Shown here: positions 42,675-51,819 of the stretch, one piece after another | Position numbering within the stretch: the first letter of the stretch is position 1 | Layout: each line of letters begins with the position of its first letter | Assembly: GCA_965204915.1 (NCBI GenBank) | Contig: OZ242023.1 | Span: forward strand, 5,022,001-5,086,000 | Source: HK1 sp965204915 | GTDB taxonomy: Bacteria; Pseudomonadota; Gammaproteobacteria; HK1 | Reading direction: 5' to 3' | Length of the DNA: 64,000 nt | Translations under genes and position numbers: made by a program | The notes under the pieces: generated by a model | Database searches by the model: none | The model's input: the letters and a program-made list of their open reading frames with translations, nothing else | Told to the model about the DNA's origin: nothing

Positions 42675-44993
42675 ATGCACACCCTGCGTGCGTTTCTCCT
42701 CACCCGCCAGTGGCGGGACGCCCCCGATGGACTGGAGCTCTCGCTCTGGGCCGCATCGGAGCAGGGGCCGTTGCGCATCGTGCTCGATGCGGAAGAGGCG
42801 GTGTGTTTCGTGGAGCGGGAAGCGGCGCCGGGGAACGATGCTTTGGCGGGCGCCGCGTGCCGGCGGCGGGCGCTGGACCTCGTGACCCTGGAGGGCGTGC
42901 CGGTCGATGCGCTGTACTTCCGGCGCCAGCGCGATCTGGTGGCGGCACGGGACCACCTCCGCGCCCGGGGCGTCGCGGCCCATGAATCCGACCTGAAGCC
43001 CGCCGACCGCTTCCTGATGGAACGCTTCGTGACCGCGGGATTCGCGGCACGAGGCGAGGTGGTGCGCAAATCCGGCCATCCGGAGATGCGCAACCCCGCC
43101 ATCCGGCGCGACGATTACCGCCGGGCGCTGCGATGGGTGTCGCTGGACATCGAGACGGCGGGGCTCGACGGCGCCCTCTACTCCATCGCCCTGCATTCGC
43201 CGGACGACGAGCGGGTTCTGATGGTGAGCGGGCATCCCGTTCATTGCGAGGACGCGACGGTGGAGTCCCTGGCGGACGAAGGCGCCCTGCTCTCCCGCCT
43301 GTTCGCATGGTTCGCCGAGCACGACCCCGACCTCATCCTCGGGTGGAACGTGGTCGGGTTCGACCTCGACTTCATCGCCAAGCGCTGCCGGCGGCTCGGC
43401 CTCGGCTTCGACCTCGCGCGGGGCGGCGAGCGGTCCGCGATCCTGCAGCCGGGGTCGCGGTCGGGGACGTACGTCGCGCGCATCCCCGGCCGCGTCGTGC
43501 TCGACGGGATCGACACGCTGCGCACCGCGTTCTGGTCGTTCGAATCCTTCGAGCTGGAGCACGTCGCCCAAACGATGCTCGGGCGGGGCAAGCGCATCGA
43601 CCACGGCGGCGACCGGGTCGCCGAGATCATCCGCCTCTACGAGCAGGACCGCGCCCGGCTCGCGGCCTACAACCTCGAGGACTGCCGGCTGGTGGCCGCG
43701 ATCGTGGAGAAGGCCGGGCTCGTCGAGTTCTCGATGCGCCGGGCGGAGCTGACGGGGCTGGGGATGGACCGGCAAGGGGGATCGGTGGCGGCGTTCGACC
43801 ACCTCTACCTGCCGCGGCTGCACCGGGCGGGAAGGGTCGCGCCGGACGTGGCCGATGCGCGGTCCGGGGAGGGGAGCCCCGGCGGCTACGTGCTCGATTC
43901 GAAGCCCGGGCTCTACGACAACGTGCTGGTGCTCGACTTCAAGAGCCTGTACCCGAGCATCATCCGCACCTTCGGCATCGACCCGTACGCGCTGCACACG
44001 CCGGGCGGGGATCGGATCGAGGGATTCGCGGGCGCCTCGTTCGCGCGCGAAGGAGCGATCCTGCCCGATCTCGTCCGCTCGATCTGGGAGGAGCGGGACC
44101 GGGCGAAAGAGCGCGGCGACGCGGCGATGTCCCAGGCGACGAAGATCCTGATGAACTCGTTCTACGGGATCCTGGGCGCGTCCGGCTGCCGCTTCCACGA
44201 TTCGCGGCTCGCGAGCAGCATCACGCGACGCGGGCACGAGATCATCCGCCGCACCCGCGACGTGATCGAGCAAGGCGGCGAGACCGTGATCTACGGCGAC
44301 ACTGACTCGCTGTTCGTCCTGCTCGGCCGGGGGGTGGAGGAAACGGCGGCGCGTGAACGCGGCGCCGCGGTCGCGGCGGCGCTCAACGCATGGTGGCGCC
44401 GCACCGTCGAGCGCGAGCACCGGCTCGAATCGTTCCTCGAGATCGAGCTCGAGACCCTCTTCCTCAAGTTCCTCATGCCTACCGTGCGCGGCGAGGCGAC
44501 CGGCAGCAAGAAGCGCTACGCCGGCCTCGTGCGCACCGGTGACGGCGGCCATGACCTCGTGTTCAAGGGTCTCGAAAGCGTGCGCACGGACTGGACGCCG
44601 CTCGCCCGTGCGTTCCAGCGCGAGCTGTACCGGCGCGTGTTCACCGGGGAGCCGTTCGAGGCATACGTGCGCGACACCCTGGCGGCGATGCTCGCGGGCG
44701 AGCACGACGAGGCCCTGGTGTACCGGAAACGGCTGCGCCAGAGCGTGGAGGAGTACACGCGCAACGTACCGCCCCACGTGCAGGCGGCGCGCAAGCTCGG
44801 CCGGCGGGTGCGCTGGGTGCGCTACGTCATCACCGCATCGGGACCCGAGCCGGTCGAGGACGGCCAGGCCCCGCCCCGGCCCGACTACGACCACTACCGG
44901 GAGCGCCAGCTCGCCCCCGCCGCGGACGGCCTGCTGCACTTCCTCGACACCAGCTTCGACGCGATCACGGACCGGCAGATGGCGATCTTCTGA
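42675..44993 (+). CDS. polB: DNA polymerase II (family B), copy 2, complete
   Basis: 772 residues, close to E. coli Pol II in length. The exonuclease domain carries SLDIETAG (Exo I), NVVGFDLDFIAKR (Exo II region) and YNLEDCRLV (Exo III). Polymerase motif A is LDFKSLYPSIIRTF, motif B is KILMNSFYGILGA, motif C is YGDTDSLFV, and the KKRYAGL motif follows. Pol II is a proofreading repair polymerase, often damage-inducible, used for translesion synthesis and restart of stalled forks. The palindrome at 42601 is the only obvious upstream control element. All catalytic residues are present, so this copy should supply the function lost from copy 1. Confidence 0.95.
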   Translation: MHTLRAFLLTRQWRDAPDGLELSLWAASEQGPLRIVLDAEEAVCFVEREAAPGNDALAGAACRRRALDLVTLEGVPVDALYFRRQRDLVAARDHLRARGVAAHESDLKPADRFLMERFVTAGFAARGEVVRKSGHPEMRNPAIRRDDYRRALRWVSLDIETAGLDGALYSIALHSPDDERVLMVSGHPVHCEDATVESLADEGALLSRLFAWFAEHDPDLILGWNVVGFDLDFIAKRCRRLGLGFDLARGGERSAILQPGSRSGTYVARIPGRVVLDGIDTLRTAFWSFESFELEHVAQTMLGRGKRIDHGGDRVAEIIRLYEQDRARLAAYNLEDCRLVAAIVEKAGLVEFSMRRAELTGLGMDRQGGSVAAFDHLYLPRLHRAGRVAPDVADARSGEGSPGGYVLDSKPGLYDNVLVLDFKSLYPSIIRTFGIDPYALHTPGGDRIEGFAGASFAREGAILPDLVRSIWEERDRAKERGDAAMSQATKILMNSFYGILGASGCRFHDSRLASSITRRGHEIIRRTRDVIEQGGETVIYGDTDSLFVLLGRGVEETAARERGAAVAAALNAWWRRTVEREHRLESFLEIELETLFLKFLMPTVRGEATGSKKRYAGLVRTGDGGHDLVFKGLESVRTDWTPLARAFQRELYRRVFTGEPFEAYVRDTLAAMLAGEHDEALVYRKRLRQSVEEYTRNVPPHVQAARKLGRRVRWVRYVITASGPEPVEDGQAPPRPDYDHYRERQLAPAADGLLHFLDTSFDAITDRQMAIF

Positions 44994-45116
44994 CACCGGC
45001 GCTTCCCGGCGTTCACGCAGCACGGCGTTCGCGCAATCTTGCGCACCCCTTTCCGCGGTCGATAGCATCCGGGACGGGACCACGGGATACGAGCAAGGCT
45101 CGAGAGGAGCGAGATC

Positions 45117-46034
45117 ATGGCGATTCCGGCGCAACATCCGGAGCCGGCGGATGCGGCGGCCCGGCGGGCGGTGGAGCCGGTGACCGTCTACACCGTGGAC
45201 AAGCTGCCGGCCCTGGACCGGACCTTCTACGAGACGGTCCGCTACGGCCCGACCCTCGTGCATACGCTGACCGTGCCGCCACGGGACGGACGGGCGTTCG
45301 AAGTCCCGGCCGGGCATCTGTTTCGTATCGTCAATACCGACGGCCCGCAGGTCGGCGACCTGAACCTGTGGAACGCGCACGACCTCACGGAACGGTTCTA
45401 CAGCGGCAAGACCCGCGCCCTGCACGCGACCCACGTCAGCACCGGCGATCGGCTGTGGAGCAGCTTTCCACGTCTCCGCCCCATGGCCACCATCACCCGC
45501 GACACCCTGGACTGGTACGGCATCGACGAGTACGGCGCCGGCGTGCACGACGTGATCGGCACCCGCTGCGATCCCTACACCCACCACCTGCTGACGGGGG
45601 GCGAATACCACTACTGCTGCCATTCGAACCTCACCCGCGCCCTGGCCGCGGCGAAGAACCTGCCGCTGGCCGAAGCGGAAGGACACGTGCACGACGTGGC
45701 GAACCTCTTCATGTGCACCGGCTACACCCGCGACACGAACCAGTACTTCATGAAGGCGAGCCCGGCGCGGATCGGCGACTTCATCGAATTCTTCGCCGAG
45801 ATCGATCTGCTGGCGGCGCTGTCCGCCTGTCCCGGCGGCGATTGTGGCGCCGTCCATTCCAGCGACGTCGCAACCTGCCATCCGTTGCGCGTGGAGATCC
45901 TTCGCCCGCGGGAAGAAGCCCTGGCGGGCTGGCGGCCGGCGCAAGGCAACGGCTACGGAGGCGGCCACGGCGCCGGTTCAACACGAACGTCTTCCCAGCC
46001 GACCAGGCAAGGCAGCGGGTACGGTGCCGGTTGA
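45117..46034 (+). CDS. DUF1989 (urea carboxylase-associated) protein, copy 2
   Basis: 305 residues, almost the same as the copy at 37910; differences include Val to Ala near residue 15, Ser to Thr near 90, Arg to Lys near 180 and Gly to Val near 247. It follows polB by 123 bp, with the GCGCAA/TTGCGC dyad at 45031-45044 in between. Cys and His residues in HYCCHSNLTRAL and NLFMCTGYTRDTNQ are kept in both copies, so both may be functional. Confidence 0.85.
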   Translation: MAIPAQHPEPADAAARRAVEPVTVYTVDKLPALDRTFYETVRYGPTLVHTLTVPPRDGRAFEVPAGHLFRIVNTDGPQVGDLNLWNAHDLTERFYSGKTRALHATHVSTGDRLWSSFPRLRPMATITRDTLDWYGIDEYGAGVHDVIGTRCDPYTHHLLTGGEYHYCCHSNLTRALAAAKNLPLAEAEGHVHDVANLFMCTGYTRDTNQYFMKASPARIGDFIEFFAEIDLLAALSACPGGDCGAVHSSDVATCHPLRVEILRPREEALAGWRPAQGNGYGGGHGAGSTRTSSQPTRQGSGYGAG

Positions 46035-46340
46035 CGTCGAATTGCGCGACATGAGGATACGGTGGGCCCGCCGGAAGCGGCCGTGGCACGCGGTCACCGC
46101 GTGGCGCCCACCGAATCGCTCGAACGAAGCGTCGAGCACACGGGGCAGGCCCGCCGCGCCCGAATCCCGTGGCTTCGCGAAGCGGCCAATGGTGGAACGT
46201 GGCGGCGGATAGCCGCGGGTCCATGGTCTCTTACCCGTGAAGTCTTCGACAAAGCGACGAAGAATTGTCCGCCGCCCGGCTGCCGGCTCCCTGATGCCGG
46301 ATTCCCGGGAGCGGCGCGTCCTGGGAGCGCGGGCGTCCCG

Positions 46341-47087
46341 GAGTGCCTGCCTGACGGTCGAACGCGGTTCACCCGTGCCCTGGTACATGCCGGTGCGCTC
46401 GCCAAGCGCCCGGAGCCTCCCGGAGTGCCTGCCTGACGGTCGGGCCGGCTTCACCCGCGCCCTGGTACGTGACGGTGCGCTCGCCAAGCGCCGGAGCCTG
46501 ACGGAGTGCCTGCCTGACGGTCGAACCCGGTTCACCCGTGCCCTGGTACGTGACGGTGCGCTCGCGATGCGCCGGAGCCTGACGGAGTGCCTGCTTGACT
46601 GTCGAATCCAGATCGCCCGCGCCCTGGTACGTGCCGGTGCGCTCGCCAAGCGCCGGAGCCTGACGGAGTGCCTGCTTGACTGTCGAATCCAGATCGCCCG
46701 CGCCCTGGTACTTGACGGTGCGCTCGCGATGCGCCGGAGCCTGACGGAGTGCCTGCTTGACTGTCGAATCCAGATCGCCCGCGCCCTGGTACTTGACGGT
46801 GCGCTCGCGATGCGCCGGAGCCTGACGGAGTGCCTGCCTGACGGTCGAACGCGGTTCACCCGTGCCCTGGTACGTGCCGGTTCGCTCGCCAAGCGCCCGG
46901 AGCCTCCCGGAGTGCCTGCCTGACGGTCGAACGCGGTTCACCCGTGCCCTGGTACATGCCGGTGCGCTCGCCAAGCGCCCGGAGCCTCCCGGAGTGCCTG
47001 CCTGACGGTCGGGCCGGCTTCACCCGCGCCCTGGTACGTGCCGGTGCGCTCGCCAAGCGCCGGAGCCTCCCGGAGTGCCTGCTTGAC
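46341..47087. repeat. Tandem array of 81/82-bp repeats, nine units plus a partial
   Basis: Units start with GAGTGCCTGC at 46341, 46423, 46504, 46585, 46666, 46747, 46828, 46910, 46992 and 47073 (partial). Steps are 81 or 82 bp; the 82-bp units carry an extra C in the AAGCGCCCGG segment. Two sequence types alternate in blocks: one reads GACGGTCGAAC and one GACTGTCGAATCC; units 5 and 6 are identical. The array stays open in several frames because 81 is a multiple of three. On the minus strand one frame gives a 27-residue repeat built on YQGTGEPGSTVRQAL. Two further units lie at 49699-49852, past the inserted DNA. Confidence 0.9.
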
Positions 47088-47093
47088 CTGCAA

Positions 47094-48744
47094 GTTGCAT
47101 AAATTTTCGCCCCATACATGTGTTTACTGCACAAAATACAGGGTTTTCGGACCGAAGTAGCGTGTAGCTTATGTTCACTGCCAGTGAGGATAAGCCACAC
47201 ACGGGATTCTTGAGTCTTGTGCAAAGTCGTACGGAGTCATTCGCGAAACGGAAATAACAGAAAGAAACGTGGTCTCCGAAGCTGGTACAATAGTTGTCTC
47301 CCAAAACAACGTACCCAGCGAAACGGAGACCACGCAGATGAAGCATAGCCGAACCGACGTTCGAGGTAAAGCCAAGCTGGGCCTCGACATCCGATTCGAG
47401 TCGCAGAGCCTGACATCGTATTCGGGTCTCATCGTCTTCCAGCACCTCTTCTCCCTCATCGGCATCAAAGAACGGCTGTGGAGATGCTTCCGCCATCTGA
47501 AGGCCAATCCGATTTACGGCCATCACATGATCATGATGCTTCTGGTCGTGCACCTGATCATCGGACACCGGCGGCTGCGCGACGTGGACTCCTACCGTGA
47601 TGACGAGATGGTCAAGCGCACTCTCGGTCTGAAGCGGTTGCCGGACGTGTCCACGGTCAGCCGCTCGCTCGCCAGCGCAGATGGACAAAGTGTCGTCAAA
47701 GTGCAAAGTGAATCGAGACATCTGGTCATGGAGCGCTTGGCGGTCGAGGGGTTGTCGAGGGTGACGGTGGATTTCGACGGGTCGGTGTTGAGCACCGGGC
47801 GTCATGCCGAAGGAACCGCAGTGGGCTTCAACAAGAAGAAGAAGAAGGGTGCGCGTAGCTACTATCCCCTCTTTTGCACCATCGCCCAGACCGACCAGGT
47901 CCTCGACGTGCACCATCGTCCTGGGAACGTCCACGACTCCAACGGAGCCGACACCTTCATCGGCCACTGTATCGGCCACGTGCGCTCATGCCTCCCCCAC
48001 GCACAGGTCGAGACCCGCATCGACAGCGCCTTCTTCAACGAAGTCATCACTGAACGACTGCATGGCTCGGGGGTCGAATTCACCCTCTCGGTGCCTTTCG
48101 AGCGCTTTGCCGCCCTCAAGGGATTGGTCGAAGGCAGAAGACGATGGCGCCGCATGGCACCTGGACTCGATTACTTCGAGACCCGATGGAAGCCGAAGTC
48201 GTGGAATACCCGCTATCGCTTCATCTTCATCAGAAAGCAGGTCAGATGCCAAGACAAGCTGCCCATTCAACTCGACCTGTTTCGACCCACCGAATACGGG
48301 TACGAATTCAAGGTCATCGTCACCAACAAAAGAATGAGCCCGCGCAAGGTCGTTGCCTTCCACGAAGGCCGCGGCTCACAGGAGGGCATCTTCGCCGAGC
48401 TCAAGACGCATTGCCAGATGGACTACGTACCGGTCAAGACCCGGGTCGGCAACCAACTGTACATGTTCGCCGGCATCCTCGCTCACAACCTCACTCGCGA
48501 GCTACAGATCCAACTCGACCCTCGCGCCCGTGGCACGACCGCAAAGCGCGCCGCGCTGTGGTGCTTCCGGGAGATTGGGACCCTTCGTCGTACCCTCATC
48601 CAGTGCGCCGGGCGCATGATTCGCCCAGCCGGCAAGTTGATCCTCTCCATGAACAGCAACGATCGTCGCGAAAGAGAGCTCCGACATGCTCTCGCAATAC
48701 TGAACGCCGCCACTTGACGTACATATTGCGGGAGTTTATGCAAC
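47094..48744 (+). mobile_element. IS1380-family insertion sequence inside the repeat array
   Basis: About 1.65 kb, with terminal inverted repeats beginning GTTGCATAAA at 47094 and ending TTTATGCAAC at 48744. It carries one transposase. It abuts the broken tenth repeat unit on the left and the plasmid-like relic on the right. No clear 4-bp target duplication is seen, so it may have entered together with the relic or been followed by deletion. Confidence 0.82.
47338..48717 (+). CDS. IS1380-family transposase
   Basis: 459 residues from the ATG at 47338, with GGAG 9 bp upstream; the frame opens 23 codons earlier. It has the IS1380 DDE core: RVTVDFDGSVLSTGRHAEGT (first Asp), then AVGFNKKKKKGARSYYPLFC, QVETRIDSAFFNEVITERL (second Asp) and HEGRGSQEGIFAELKTHCQM (Glu). 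The frame is intact and the element could be active. Confidence 0.92.
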   Translation: MKHSRTDVRGKAKLGLDIRFESQSLTSYSGLIVFQHLFSLIGIKERLWRCFRHLKANPIYGHHMIMMLLVVHLIIGHRRLRDVDSYRDDEMVKRTLGLKRLPDVSTVSRSLASADGQSVVKVQSESRHLVMERLAVEGLSRVTVDFDGSVLSTGRHAEGTAVGFNKKKKKGARSYYPLFCTIAQTDQVLDVHHRPGNVHDSNGADTFIGHCIGHVRSCLPHAQVETRIDSAFFNEVITERLHGSGVEFTLSVPFERFAALKGLVEGRRRWRRMAPGLDYFETRWKPKSWNTRYRFIFIRKQVRCQDKLPIQLDLFRPTEYGYEFKVIVTNKRMSPRKVVAFHEGRGSQEGIFAELKTHCQMDYVPVKTRVGNQLYMFAGILAHNLTRELQIQLDPRARGTTAKRAALWCFREIGTLRRTLIQCAGRMIRPAGKLILSMNSNDRRERELRHALAILNAAT

Positions 48745-49291
48745 AATCGGGGCTATTCTTGTTGCACGTGTAGATTCGACAGAAATTTGCTTCCCAAGTA
48801 AAAATTATATTGCAGATAAAGCAGGAATAGGACGAGATAAGACTTACGAAGCCATAAATGCGCTTAATCTAAAAGATCTGATTAGTTCTAAAGTACGAGG
48901 TAGGCCGGGAAAACGAGGTGGCCAAACAACGCAAATTTACCGTTTGAAATTACTTGGCGATGTCTCAATTGAATCGGAGTTACCAACTGGAAAGCTGAAT
49001 AGCTTGTTTCGTTGGGCACTCATAGATACACCTATCCATAATTTTGCACAACGTCTTGTGCTTTCTGTGTTTGTTACTTACGTCGATTCGACTCTAACTT
49101 GTTCTATAAGTACCGATGAAATTCGAGAGATAACAAGATTAAGCCTATTGCAAATTCGCAATGCTATACACGCGCTTCGATTAGCCAAGCTGATTGAGCG
49201 TGAACAGAAAGGTATACCGGGACAATGCGGCGGACAAGGAACACCAATCTACCGCTTGCTAGTAGATCGAAACCTATTCAATTCTCGATAA
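48745..49291 (+). pseudogene. Winged-helix plasmid/phage replication-type protein, 5' end removed by IS1380
   Basis: Codons read directly out of the IS end: GAILVARVDSTEICFPSKNY, then IADKAGIGRDKTYEAINALN and LKDLISSKVRGRPGKRGGQT. This is a winged helix-turn-helix of the kind found in plasmid replication initiators and primase-associated regulators. A second similar unit follows: CSISTDEIREITRLSLLQIR, NAIHALRLAKLIEREQKG, GTPIYRLLVDRNLFNSR. The start is lost. The sequence is strongly AT-rich compared with all neighbours, so it is foreign. The downstream DnaA box and direct repeats support a replicon relic. Confidence 0.65.
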
Positions 49292-49463
49292 TCAGGAATT
49301 GAAGGTGAATAACCTTGTGGATAAGCTGTTAGGAAAGTCTGAAAAATATATTCAGTTGTCGGAATTCAGGAATTGAATAACGCTTTAACCGTTGCGAAGA
49401 CATTATATCTGTCTGCAACACTTCGATAATCTACCGGGTGATTGAGGTATCGGAATTCAGGAA
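49292..49463. other. Relic origin-like region: DnaA box and short direct repeats
   Basis: TGTGGATAA at 49316-49324 is the exact reverse complement of the DnaA box TTATCCACA. TCAGGAATTGAA occurs at 49292-49303 and 49366-49377. TCGGAATTCAGGAA occurs at 49359-49372 and 49450-49463. All lie in AT-rich DNA just after the truncated replication-type gene. The rest of 49464-49698 shows a small hairpin (CCTGCC/GGCAGG near 49550) and no gene. Confidence 0.6.
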
Positions 49464-49698
49464 CAGATCTTAGATCAGAAAAACAAAACTACTAGGCTGA
49501 CGTGATTCTGAACGCACAAACCGCATGATGAACCCTTGGGGACCCCTGCCCGGAACAGGCAGGCGGGTAGGATACCGTATGGGAGCCTTTTCATCTCACG
49601 AAAAGGATCGTACCCTCCCTAAAATCAACGGATTAGGCGAGCCGGTTCCGTCTTGAAGACTGGGATTCATCCCGGATCCCGGGGTTCGTACCCTCCCG

Positions 49699-49852
49699 GA
49701 GCGCTTTCCTGCCGGTCGAGCCCGCTTCACCCGTGCCCTGGTACGTGACGGTCGGCTCGCCAAGCGCCGGAGCCTGACGGAGTGCCTGCCTGACGGTCGA
49801 AGCCGAATCACCCGTGCCCTGGTACATGCCGATGCGCTCGCCAAGCGCCGGA
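49699..49852. repeat. Two outlying units of the 81-bp array
   Basis: Units at 49699 and 49780 keep the 81-bp spacing and the CCCTGGTAC core. They are the continuation of the array at 46341 beyond the 2.6-kb inserted DNA. The second unit ends at GCGCCGGATAGG. Confidence 0.85.
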
Positions 49853-49872
49853 TAGGCGGCTTGTGAGCGACT

Positions 49873-50001
49873 AGTACCTCTGCACAGAGATTATGACCGG
49901 TTCAGGCAGCATGGGCATGGTTGCACCGAACTCTGATGGAGTGTCCCGTCCTGCGCTGACCGGCCAGAACCAATCGATCAAAACCACTGTGCAGAGGTAC
50001 T
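49873..50001. mobile_element. 129-bp MITE-like element, first of a tandem pair
   Basis: Bounded by perfect 15-bp inverted repeats AGTACCTCTGCACAG and CTGTGCAGAGGTACT. It holds no gene. Its twin begins at the next base. Confidence 0.75.
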
Positions 50002-50130
50002 AGTACCTCTGCACAGAGATTATGACCGGTTCAGGCAGCATGGGCATGGTCGCACCGAACTCTGGTGGAATATCCCGCCCTGCGCTGACCGGCCAAATCC
50101 AATCGATCAAAACAACTGTGCAGAGGTACT
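50002..50130. mobile_element. 129-bp MITE-like element, second of a tandem pair
   Basis: Same length and termini as 49873-50001, differing from it at about eight internal positions. The pair abuts exactly, sharing a CTAG-type junction, which suggests insertion of one into the end of the other at a TA target. Confidence 0.75.
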
Positions 50131-50294
50131 TAGGAGCCTACGCCGTAGAAAATATCGCGGCGGCACAACACGCCTGTACGTTGCCTGAAACAAGATTTTC
50201 CGCGTGATTTCTCATTTCAGGGCACTCTCGCGCACGAAAATTGGCTGAGAACAGGACATTTTCTTCTATGAATCTTCTACGGCGCAGGCTCCTA
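50131..50294. mobile_element. 164-bp MITE-like element of a second family
   Basis: The 20-bp ends 50131-50150 (TAGGAGCCTACGCCGTAGAA) and 50275-50294 are inverted complements with one mismatch. It contains no gene. Its right end supplies the TAG stop codon of the glutamate synthase-like gene. Confidence 0.75.
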
Positions 50295-51602
50295 GCCCCG
50301 CCCGGGGATCCAGTCGGTGCCCGCGAGCGGCACTTGCGCCATCGCCGCCGCCTCCACCGTGAGCGCCACCATGTCCTCGGGCTCGAGGTTGTGGACGTGG
50401 GACTTGCCGCAGGCGCGGGCCAGCGTCTGGCATTCCATGGTCAGGGTGGACAGGTAGTTGCGCACCCGACGCGCGCCTTCTTCAGGGTCGAGCCGCGCTT
50501 CGAGTTCCGGCCGTTGCGTGGCGATGCCCACCGGGCACATCCCGGTCTGGCAGCGGTCGCACGCGCCGGGGCGCACGCCCAGCGCCTCGTAGTCCGCCTC
50601 GTGGAGCGGGGCGTTGCAGTTGAGCGCGATGAGCGCGGCCATGCCGATGGAGACCGCGTCCGCGCCGAGGGCCAGGGCCTTGGCCACATCCGCCCCGGTG
50701 CGGATCCCGCCGGAGACGATGAGCTGCACCTTGCGGTGCATGTCCAGCTCCCGCAACGCCTCGACCGCGAGCCGGACCGCGGGCAGGGTCGGGATCCCCA
50801 CGTCCTCGATGAATACGTCCTGGGTGGCCGCGGTGCCGCCCTGCATCCCGTCCACGACCACCGCGTCGGCCCCCGCCTTCACCGCGAGCATCACGTCGTA
50901 GCGGGTGCGGGTCGCGCCCACCTTGACGTATACCGGCTTCTCCCAGCCGGTGATCTCGCGCAGCTCGCGGATCTTGATTTCGAGATCGTCGGGACCGGTC
51001 CAGTCGGGATGGCGCGAGGCGCTGCGCTGGTCGATGCCGGCGGGGAGGGTGCGCATCTCGGCCACGCGCTCGGTGATCTTCTGCCCGAGCAGCATCCCGC
51101 CGCCGCCGGGCTTCGCCCCCTGCCCCACCACTACCTCGATGGCGTCGGCGCGGCGAAGCTGGTCCGGTTTCATGCCGTAGCGCGAGGGCAGGTACTGGTA
51201 GACGAGGGTGCGCGACGCCTCGCGCTCCTCGTCGGTCATGCCGCCGTCGCCGGTGGTGGTGCTGGTCCCCATCGCGGTGGCGGCGAGCCCGAGCGCGCGC
51301 TTCGCGTTCGCCCCGAGCGCGCCGAAGCTCATGCCCGCGATGGTGATCGGAATGGCCAGCTCGATCGGCTTCGAGGCATGTCGGGCGCCGATGGTGACGT
51401 TCGTCGCGCACTGCTCGCGGTAGCCTTCGAGCGGGTAGCGCGAGACCGACGCGCCGAGGAAGACGAGGTCGTCGAAGCTCGGCACCGGCCGCTTCGCGCC
51501 GGCCCCGCGGATGGAGTAGATCCCCTCTGCGGCGGCGCGCTGGATCTCCGCGACGACGTGCGGCGGGAACGTCGCCGAGCCCCGGATGCGGCGCTCGTCC
51601 AT
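50292..51602 (-). CDS. glxD: FMN-binding glutamate synthase-like subunit (GlxD/MgsC type)
   Basis: 436 residues from the ATG at 51600-51602 with GGGAG upstream. It corresponds to the central and FMN domain of GltB as a stand-alone protein: YGMKPDQLRRADAIEVVVGQ, GAKPGGGGMLLGQKITERVA, VYVKVGATRTRYDVMLAVKA, VVDGMQGGTAATQDVFIEDV and LIVSGGIRTGADVAKALALG. The cysteine cluster CDRCQTGMCPVG would bind a [3Fe-4S] centre. With GlxC and GlxB it would make glutamate, or N-methylglutamate from methylamine as in MgsABC. The stop codon lies in a MITE end. It is separated from glxC by bioY on the other strand. Confidence 0.85.
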   Translation of the reverse strand: MDERRIRGSATFPPHVVAEIQRAAAEGIYSIRGAGAKRPVPSFDDLVFLGASVSRYPLEGYREQCATNVTIGARHASKPIELAIPITIAGMSFGALGANAKRALGLAATAMGTSTTTGDGGMTDEEREASRTLVYQYLPSRYGMKPDQLRRADAIEVVVGQGAKPGGGGMLLGQKITERVAEMRTLPAGIDQRSASRHPDWTGPDDLEIKIRELREITGWEKPVYVKVGATRTRYDVMLAVKAGADAVVVDGMQGGTAATQDVFIEDVGIPTLPAVRLAVEALRELDMHRKVQLIVSGGIRTGADVAKALALGADAVSIGMAALIALNCNAPLHEADYEALGVRPGACDRCQTGMCPVGIATQRPELEARLDPEEGARRVRNYLSTLTMECQTLARACGKSHVHNLEPEDMVALTVEAAAMAQVPLAGTDWIPGRG

Positions 51603-51819
51603 CACCGGCGCTCCCGCCCGGCGATGGCCCCGGGTCCGTTCCGGCTGCATGCACCTTCCTCGATGATCGCGTCCACCTTCCCGTTGACCCCCCGGACCGT
51701 CATGCGCACCCCCCGGGCAGTTTCCCGTATTGTCGATCATCCGGCGCGTCCGCAGGCGCCGATGTGGCGGGCGGACGGCATAATACCCGTTCGGCCGGAA
51801 CCACGCCGCGGGGGTGCGG

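Larger units (their letters stand above)
42532..46224 (+). repeat. Duplicated segment, copy 2 (complete polB plus DUF1989)
   Basis: Direct partner of 35585-39017 and 260 bp longer because it keeps the part deleted in copy 1 (44118-44377). Right after its end the 81-bp repeat region begins, whereas copy 1 is followed by the RND adaptor. Confidence 0.95.

Noticed and set aside
41895..45968. Open reading of 1357 codons antisense to polB and the DUF1989 gene
   Set aside because: High GC keeps the antisense frame open; the same shadow exists opposite copy 1 and no domain is found.
46341..47087. CRISPR array or integron cassette array
   Set aside because: Units of 81 bp are contiguous with no unique spacers, there are no cas or integrase genes, and no attC-like core sites.
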